Origin: JAFDVL01 sp031398365
GTDB lineage: Bacteria > Acidobacteriota > Blastocatellia > RBC074
NCBI GenBank assembly: GCA_031398365.1
Contig: JANNND010000093.1
Coordinates: forward strand, 1-14,070
Reading direction: 5' to 3'
Length of the DNA stretch: 14,070 nt
A program made the translations under genes and the position numbers. Within the stretch, counting starts at the first letter, position 1. Every line of letters begins with the position of its first letter. Under the pieces are notes generated by a model, which saw nothing but the letters and a program-made list of their open reading frames with translations, did not search any database and was not told the origin of the DNA. Positions 1 through 5,368 of this stretch are shown piece after piece.

Positions 1-152
1 CCGCTGCCGACCTTGCGCAGATCGCCCGCGGCCTTGGCGAGGCGTTCGTAGAGTTCCTTGCCGAGCGCGCCGATCTGGCGGGCCTCCAGCGCCAGCTTCT
101 CCTGCCGCCATACCGCCGCGACCGTGCGGGCGATCGCGATCAAATTGGTCGG
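1..152 (-). CDS. rmuC: DNA recombination protein RmuC, internal fragment
   Basis: Reading the minus strand from about 152 down to 1 gives one open frame with PTNLIAIARTVAAVWRQEKL followed by a segment with IGALGKELYERLAKAAGDL. This is the characteristic core of RmuC, a predicted nuclease-family protein that limits DNA inversion and rearrangement; the wording is closest to alphaproteobacterial versions (from memory). Both ends are missing: the downstream part lies outside the window, and upstream the frame meets a TGA (plus-strand TCA at 156-158) directly before Ala-Pro-Thr-Asn, where RmuC should continue for hundreds of residues. Base composition is far GC-richer than the rest of the window. 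I infer a foreign fragment joined at about 150-158, more likely by assembly or library chimerism than by biology. Family identification is confident; its belonging to this genome is doubtful. Confidence 0.8.
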
Positions 153-685
153 AGCTCAAGCGCGCGATGAAAGGCGAATTGCCGCTGCTGGCCGCTGCTA
201 AACAATTACAGGAAGAATTGCTCGCCGGGCCTTCGTTTGAGGATGCCGACGAAACACCGATGGCCGAAGAGCGCAAAATCGCCGCCAACGCCAAGAAAGT
301 CGCCTTGATGGTGCTCGGTTCCGCCGCGCAGAAATTCATGACGGCGTTGTCAGAACAACAAATGGTGTTGTGCTGGGCCGCCGACATCATCATCGAAACT
401 TTCCTAATTGACAGCGCTATCGCCCGCACCGCCAAGCTGATCGAACGCGATGGTATCGAAAAACATCAGGCAGCAATTGATGCAACAAGGCTGTACACAA
501 ACGATGCCCTCGGTCGCATTGAAACTGCCGCGAAGAATGCCTTGGCCGCGATTGCGGAAGGCGATGATTTGCGGATGCTGTTGGCGGCGCTGCGACGCTT
601 CACGAAATATACGCCGATCAATACATCAGCCATTCGGGAACGGTTGGCAGATCAGGTGGTCGCGGCAGGCGGATATTTGTTCTAA
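152..685 (+). CDS. Acyl-CoA dehydrogenase, C-terminal part (5' truncated)
   Basis: The frame reads ELKRAMKGELPLLAAAKQLQ, then an acidic linker, then KKVALMVLGSAAQKFMTAL and a helical stretch with ADIIIETFLIDSAIARTAKL. This is the C-terminal extension found in the long, very-long-chain-type acyl-CoA dehydrogenases of Acidobacteriota and related phyla (family knowledge). Full proteins are near 600 residues and carry the FAD and CoA sites upstream, so only the last 175 or so residues are here. Those residues would pack against the dehydrogenase core, which performs alpha,beta-dehydrogenation of acyl-CoA in beta-oxidation. The ATG at 167 is internal to the family alignment and is not a true start. 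The frame stays open to position 2, but those upstream residues are Arg/Pro-rich nonsense opposite the RmuC fragment. It ends with TAA before a hairpin and terminator. No catalytic residues are present, so this fragment would be inactive alone. Confidence 0.72.
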   Translation, partial: ELKRAMKGELPLLAAAKQLQEELLAGPSFEDADETPMAEERKIAANAKKVALMVLGSAAQKFMTALSEQQMVLCWAADIIIETFLIDSAIARTAKLIERDGIEKHQAAIDATRLYTNDALGRIETAAKNALAAIAEGDDLRMLLAALRRFTKYTPINTSAIRERLADQVVAAGGYLF

Positions 686-692
686 AAATCCC

Positions 693-761
693 TGTAGCGC
701 AAACATCCTGTTTGCGCCTCCGAAAGATTGTCGGCGCAGCAAACAAGATGTTTGCTGTACA
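693..761. repeat. Double-hairpin palindromic repeat (REP-like)
   Basis: Two small perfect hairpins sit side by side: GCGCAAACA-TCC-TGTTTGCGC (697-717) and CAGCAAACA-AGA-TGTTTGCTG (737-757), each with 9-bp stems and 3-nt loops. The whole left arm (693-718) is also an imperfect reverse complement of the whole right arm (733-761), so one large stem is an alternative fold. It lies just after the acyl-CoA dehydrogenase stop. The form is typical of dispersed extragenic palindromes; copy number in the genome cannot be seen here. Confidence 0.7.
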
Positions 762-764
762 ACG

Positions 765-792
765 AAAAGGCGAGAAGAAATTCTCGCCTTTT
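765..792. terminator. Bidirectional rho-independent terminator
   Basis: A perfect 12-bp stem, AAAAGGCGAGAA (765-776) and TTCTCGCCTTTT (781-792), encloses a GAAA loop (777-780). T-runs follow on the plus strand and on the complement of the A-run side. It lies between the convergent acyl-CoA dehydrogenase gene and the small minus-strand gene ending at 793, so it can serve both directions. Confidence 0.85.
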
Positions 793-993
793 TCATTTTG
801 CAGGTTCGTTATCCTCGATAAGGATTTCTTCAGGCGGGATTATCACGACTTTGCCGTCCTGCCAACTGGCAATGGGGTTGCCGAGTTTTTTATGCATGAT
901 CCGTGCTTGGCGACCAGCTTCGCGCAAGATGTTTGCGAGTTCTTTTCCATGCGGAACGCGCAAACCTGATTGCCCATTCGTCTCTTCTTTCAT
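793..993 (-). CDS. Small protein paired with zeta-like toxin (putative antitoxin)
   Basis: This is a 66-residue soluble protein. Its N-terminal half is basic and probably helical (KELANILREAGRQARIMHKK), followed by LGNPIASWQDGKVVIIPPEE, a small beta-hairpin-like pattern. Short proteins with an H+, GNPI, W+DGKVV, I-P motif occur next to COG4185-type 'predicted ABC-type ATPase' or zeta-like genes (family knowledge, from memory), so an antitoxin or partner role is inferred. The start is well supported: GAGGT lies 6 nt before the ATG, and the ATG overlaps the stop of the upstream toxin-like gene in an ATGA arrangement, implying translational coupling. Expression is uncertain because the upstream gene is truncated. 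It ends at the shared terminator. Confidence 0.65.
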   Translation of the reverse strand: MKEETNGQSGLRVPHGKELANILREAGRQARIMHKKLGNPIASWQDGKVVIIPPEEILIEDNEPAK

Positions 994-1382
994 TTTGCTA
1001 CCTCACAAAATTGCCGCCATAAATTCGCATCAAAGATAAAGGGCGCAGCCGGAGTTTCCTTCATCGCCAAACAATGCGGAGCATTCGTCAGCGAGTGATC
1101 GTACACCGACCAACTTGTCGCCAGCGATTCATACAGCGCAAAAAAGTTCTCTACGCCTCGTTTGTACCTGCGCCGGATCGTCGCTTCAGGAACATCATGC
1201 CCACCTGCCCGAACGCGTTCCTGCACGCGCGCAATCGCAATTTCCGGGCTGCGCAACCACAGATAAATCAGATGTATATCGTAGCCATGTAGCCCCTTCA
1301 ACCACTTCGCATAAGACCGCGTCGCCAGCGTCGTCTCAAACGCAAAGCCTTTCCTAGAGCATAACTGAATTGCTCTCGCCAT
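990..1382 (-). pseudogene. Zeta-toxin-like P-loop kinase, N-terminally truncated remnant
   Basis: The reading frame of 130 residues begins MARAIQLCSRKGFAFETTLA and continues with IHLIYLWLRSPEIAIARVQE, VRAGGHDVPEATIRRRYKRG and VENFFALYESL. These are the middle and C-terminal motifs of COG4185/zeta-family small-molecule kinases: the FxFETTL substrate segment, the helix with RV..RV..GGH.V, and the arginine-rich lid helix. Full members are around 190-200 residues and begin with a Walker A loop (GxNGxGKST) some 60 residues before FETTL. Here a TGA directly precedes the first ATG, and no GxxxxGK[ST] appears in any minus frame up to the start of the large plus-strand gene. The ATP-binding half is therefore missing and the kinase should be inactive. 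Another minus frame reads into FAFETTL with one base shifted (near 1350), so a frameshift is also possible, but that frame carries no P-loop either. The 3' end overlaps the 66-aa gene. Confidence 0.75.
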
Positions 1383-1436
1383 TCATCTTGATCCTCATGG
1401 TATATTCTCGCCTTTAAATGAATCTTGCCATCAATT

Positions 1437-1442
1437 GGGAGG
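1437..1442 (+). promoter_or_regulatory. Ribosome binding site fixing the start of the TPR-GreAB-C-PIN gene
   Basis: GGGAGG lies 6 nt upstream of the ATG at 1449 and is the best Shine-Dalgarno match near it. It makes 1449 a far better start than the in-frame ATG at 1425, which has no such site. A weak TTGATC (1388-1393) and TTTAAA (1413-1418) pair upstream could be a promoter, but the spacer of 19 nt is long. Confidence 0.7.
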
Positions 1443-1448
1443 TTAGTC

Positions 1449-4400
1449 ATGGTAGACCCCACATCTCTAATAACGTTGCTCAAAGCAGCACCTAGCATAT
1501 ATAAGGGGGGCAAATGGGTATATGAAAAGATTACCATCAAGACTCCTATTAAGGGAGCTATTGAGAAGGCTATTGAGTTGACGGCTCAAGACTACCCAGA
1601 CGCTTCTGATACAGTTGAAAATGCCCTGAGAAAATTACTTGCGAGTGACGCTTTCAGTGCAGCCATAGAAACTGCTGAGATAGGAAAAGAGATTATCGCA
1701 GATGAAAAGCTGGCAGACATTCTTATCGAAAAAGGAGGGTTCTATACTGGTATAAATACCAGCTCAAAGGATGCGCTTAAGGTCATTCAATCATTTTCCC
1801 ATAATCTCAAGGATGAGTTGCTTCGCTCATCTGATAGTCAAGTCTATTTTGCTAGACAAGAAAGAATCCTTCATCAAGAAACTCTTGAGGCTGTTAATGA
1901 TGGAAATATAAATATCCGGTCCAAGTTGTTAGATATAGAGCGCAAGGTAGACCTACTTAACAATCCAATTGTAGGACAAAAATTTGAACCTGACTCTGCC
2001 ATACCGATACAGGAAAAAATTTACCAAGATCGTATTCAAACGGCGAATGATCTTTTACAAGAAGGAAAAACAGATAGCGCAAAGTCCATCCTTTCCAAGT
2101 TAAGGAGAGAGCTTAATGAACAGGATGTCTCAAAAGAACTGTGGGGTTCGATAGCAGGAAACTTAGGGCTTTGTGCATTACGCGCTAATGATCCCCAAAC
2201 AGCATGGGGAGAATTCACTGAGGCGTTGCGATTAAAGCCTGACAGCCTGCTTACACAATCATATTTGGCAAGCACAGCTTTATTTCTAGGCAAAAACGAA
2301 TTAGCAAAACATTACGCTGAGCTTATTGCTAAAAGCGCAGAAAAAACCGCTTTCTTTGATATCAAGAATCAAGAAAAAACCTCATTGGTCTCGGCCAATT
2401 ATATACGTGTGCTTTTTGGACTTGATCTATCTGAGGATTTCGAGAAATTCATTGCTGAAAATTATTGGGTGCAAGAGGATTCGCAATGTGCATTGATAAT
2501 TGGGATGGCACGATATGAGCAATCGCGATTTGACGAAGCAGAAAAGTACTTTCAGATAGCGGCAAAGAACCCATTACTCTCACCTCTCGCAAAACTTCTC
2601 GAATCTCAGAGTATTGGACATTCGATTTACAAACAGTACGAAGATAATCCTCCACTAGATTGGCGTATGCCTACTCAAGTAAAGGAACGACTCGCCAAGG
2701 CTGAAAATCAATTGCTAGAAGTGCAAGATATTTTTAGTCAGCATGATAGCAAAACAAATTATGTAGAAGCGCTTATTCACCTTTCTAACATCCAAAGAAT
2801 GCTTCTGAAATTAGATGAAGCGACTAATTCCTGCTCTAAAGCCTTAGCCGTAGACCCAAATCATATTGGAGCCCTATGGCATCAAGCGCACCTCCTATTA
2901 TTTCGGAATGACTCAAATGCAGCCTTACAACTGCTGCTAAAGATTCCTGCTGACTCAATTGATAAGGGATTGCTCGCAGTACCAATGGCTAGAGCACACG
3001 TAAGTCTAGGGCAATTTGGCAAGGCTATTGATTTATTAGAGCCTCTTCTTGACTTGACGCAAGCGGACAAATTGCAAATAGATATTGCCAATTTGCTTCT
3101 AACTTCTTGGTCATCTCTTAAAGAGAATGAAAAAGCCTCTGACTTAAAACGAAAGCTTCTAAATCTCCGAAAAGATGATCCCAGGGCATTGATCGTTATT
3201 GCCCGCCAAATTGATCGTGAAGGTGCAAAGGAAGAAGCATTAAAACTGTTGGAGAATGGTTTGGAAAAATGCCAAAGCAATCGTGAACGAGATATAGTCA
3301 CTATTGAATTAGCAGAAATGAGTTTCGCAGGTGAGTTGTGGGGAATGGCGGCTTCTTTGTACGAGAAAGTTATCAATACTTCACAAGACACACCTACTGT
3401 TAGAAAGTATTTGTTTGCCCTTTTCCGTGCGGGTACATATGCCACTGCCTTGAAGCTTGCTCAGAAATTACGCGGTCAAGGAGAGCCAATACATTTTGTG
3501 AGTGAGATTGAGGCACGGATTCTTGAATGGATTGGAGATATACAACCCGCTCTTGGCATTTACGAATCTCTCGCTAAACAAGAGCCTACTCAATGGGGAT
3601 ACAAATTCAGCCAGATAATGATTCTCTCAAGACAAAGAGACTCAGAAAAGGCAAAAGAGGTTCTTCTCAGCATTGACTATGAGGATATAAAAGATCAACC
3701 AGATGCTTTGATCAAAACTGCTGCACTCCGACAAAAATTGGGACTCGGCGATGAGTTAAAATATGCTTGGCGCGCCAGACGGAAAGGTTTTACTCAGTCA
3801 AAAATACATTCCAAGTACGTTGGCATATTTCTGCAACGCTCTGAAGATAATGAGGGCTCACTAAATGTCCTCAATGGTGCTCAAATAAACTGCGCGGTTA
3901 AGCTTCTAAATTCTAAAACTCAAGAACGTAAAGATTATATCATTGAGGCTGAAGCCCCTGATCCAACACGCGACGAAATCTCCCCAGAAGATCTGAAAGC
4001 GCAAGCTTTGCTAGGTGCGAAACAAGAGGAAACAATTGTTTTCAACCAAGGGGATGTAACTGAGACTAGCTGGATAGTCGAAGAAGTGCAGAGCAAATAC
4101 GTGTATGGGTTCCAGCAATCCATGTTGAAGTACCAGTCTTGGTTTAATGACTCAGCGATAGTGAGTATTCATATTGGGAATCCAGAAAAGGAAGAGAACG
4201 TAGATTTTAGTGGTGTCTTTAAAATGCTGGATCGCTCTCAGGAGAGGGGCCAGAAAATTCTTGAGATTCACAACGAGCATGTTTTCCCGCTAGGGGGACT
4301 TGCTGAGTTAAAGGGAAAGAATATCTTCGATATTTGGTCATCATTCTTGGGGAGTTCTCAAAAATTATATGTGACCCCAGGTGACTTTCGATTGATGGAA

Positions 4401-5333
4401 CAAGAAGAAAAGTTATTAAAATCCGCTGATGCCATTGTTCTTGATTTGACAGGGTTACTAACACTTCAATACCTAGACCTACTTCATCATCTTCCCAAAT
4501 TATTTGCAGCTATTTTTGTACCGCGTCACATAGTTGATGAAGTTGAAGAATGGGCAAATGATATATTTAACAACAAAGCCGTAGGTTGGGCCGCAAAAGG
4601 GGAAGATAGTTATATCTTTCAAGAATTTTCAGAGGTAGACAGACAAAAGCAAGAAGAATTCCTAGAAAAGATAAGAACCTTCGTAAGGGAAATTTGCGAG
4701 ATCGTCCCAGCAAGCGCCGCTTTAACTTACTCCCAAGAAAAAGTAGAGGAGATCACCCGGATTACTGGAATTAGCTCTTTTGCCTCAATTATGGTTTCAA
4801 TTGAAAAGAATCTCCCGTTATATTGCGATGATTTTGGCCTGCGGCGAGTTGGGAGTCAGCTACAACCAACGCTTAATACCTGTGGGATTCAAACAATTTT
4901 GCTGAAGATGAAAGATCGAGGAATAATCTCATCATCTCGCTACAATGAAGCACTGTGGCAACTAATTATGGGGAGTTATTTTTATATTTCGGTGAACCCT
5001 TCTGCCCTTTGGTGGATTTGTGAGAGATACGAAAAGAAGCCATCGCCTGAAATCAACCATATCTTAAAACGCCAATTACAAGGCCCACATACAGATTACT
5101 TATCAGCGCTTATTGTAGTCGCACATTTCATTCGAAAGGTTTGGCTTGAGGTGACGGACAAGGAAGACAAGATGCAAATAATTGATATGACAATTGATGC
5201 CGTTGTTTCTGGCCGAGACTTGATACCTACCAAAGCTGATTTGAAAAACGTTTTAGTTGTTGTTTTTAGGCACTATAAAAGCCCGCTTCCGATCCTTTTT
5301 GCGCGAATTGATAATTGGAGTGTCAAAGAATAA
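1449..5333 (+). CDS. TPR-GreAB-C-PIN-like conflict/defence protein
   Basis: This 1294-residue soluble protein has no signal peptide and no membrane segment. Numbering is from ATG 1449. Residues 1-190 are mostly helical, ending in a charged coiled-coil-like stretch (HNLKDELLRSS through RSKLLDIERKVDLL). Residues about 195-800 form a long TPR array; clear units contain AWGEFTEALRLKPDSL, ATNSCSKALAVDPNHIGALW and GQFGKAIDLLEPLL. Residues about 812-885 resemble the C-terminal domain of GreA/GreB: DYIIEAEAPDPTRDE, then ISPEDLKAQALLG, compared with the Gre pattern 'I..pDEAd...ISy.SPlg.aLlG'. A small helical segment around 943-969 (PLGGLAELKGKNIFDIW) follows. The C-terminal third is PIN-like: hydrophobic strand AIVLDLTGLL with D999, then D1030-E1031, E1119 and YCDD with D1127/D1128, matching the spaced acidic residues of metal-dependent RNases. 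No NTPase motif is visible. The gene is visibly AT-richer than both flanks and stands alone, implying horizontal acquisition. The predicted role is a conflict effector that senses through TPR/Gre-like parts and cuts RNA through PIN. The architecture is confident; the function is inferred. Confidence 0.82.
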   Translation: MVDPTSLITLLKAAPSIYKGGKWVYEKITIKTPIKGAIEKAIELTAQDYPDASDTVENALRKLLASDAFSAAIETAEIGKEIIADEKLADILIEKGGFYTGINTSSKDALKVIQSFSHNLKDELLRSSDSQVYFARQERILHQETLEAVNDGNINIRSKLLDIERKVDLLNNPIVGQKFEPDSAIPIQEKIYQDRIQTANDLLQEGKTDSAKSILSKLRRELNEQDVSKELWGSIAGNLGLCALRANDPQTAWGEFTEALRLKPDSLLTQSYLASTALFLGKNELAKHYAELIAKSAEKTAFFDIKNQEKTSLVSANYIRVLFGLDLSEDFEKFIAENYWVQEDSQCALIIGMARYEQSRFDEAEKYFQIAAKNPLLSPLAKLLESQSIGHSIYKQYEDNPPLDWRMPTQVKERLAKAENQLLEVQDIFSQHDSKTNYVEALIHLSNIQRMLLKLDEATNSCSKALAVDPNHIGALWHQAHLLLFRNDSNAALQLLLKIPADSIDKGLLAVPMARAHVSLGQFGKAIDLLEPLLDLTQADKLQIDIANLLLTSWSSLKENEKASDLKRKLLNLRKDDPRALIVIARQIDREGAKEEALKLLENGLEKCQSNRERDIVTIELAEMSFAGELWGMAASLYEKVINTSQDTPTVRKYLFALFRAGTYATALKLAQKLRGQGEPIHFVSEIEARILEWIGDIQPALGIYESLAKQEPTQWGYKFSQIMILSRQRDSEKAKEVLLSIDYEDIKDQPDALIKTAALRQKLGLGDELKYAWRARRKGFTQSKIHSKYVGIFLQRSEDNEGSLNVLNGAQINCAVKLLNSKTQERKDYIIEAEAPDPTRDEISPEDLKAQALLGAKQEETIVFNQGDVTETSWIVEEVQSKYVYGFQQSMLKYQSWFNDSAIVSIHIGNPEKEENVDFSGVFKMLDRSQERGQKILEIHNEHVFPLGGLAELKGKNIFDIWSSFLGSSQKLYVTPGDFRLMEQEEKLLKSADAIVLDLTGLLTLQYLDLLHHLPKLFAAIFVPRHIVDEVEEWANDIFNNKAVGWAAKGEDSYIFQEFSEVDRQKQEEFLEKIRTFVREICEIVPASAALTYSQEKVEEITRITGISSFASIMVSIEKNLPLYCDDFGLRRVGSQLQPTLNTCGIQTILLKMKDRGIISSSRYNEALWQLIMGSYFYISVNPSALWWICERYEKKPSPEINHILKRQLQGPHTDYLSALIVVAHFIRKVWLEVTDKEDKMQIIDMTIDAVVSGRDLIPTKADLKNVLVVVFRHYKSPLPILFARIDNWSVKE

Positions 5334-5368
5334 TTGGGCATCTATTATTCAATACTTTGTTTGTGTAC

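Noticed and set aside
1425..1448. ATG at 1425 as the start of the large gene
   Set aside because: It has no ribosome site, while GGGAGG lies 6 nt before the ATG at 1449; the extra eight residues cover that site.
1298..1540. 80-residue minus-strand frame as the missing N-terminus of the zeta-like kinase
   Set aside because: It joins near FAFETTL with one base shifted but contains no GxxxxGK[ST] loop and overlaps the well-supported start of the large gene.
2882..3445. 187-residue minus-strand open frame opposite the TPR region
   Set aside because: It is rich in Ser, Phe and Arg with no family pattern, and lies entirely opposite a clear TPR array.
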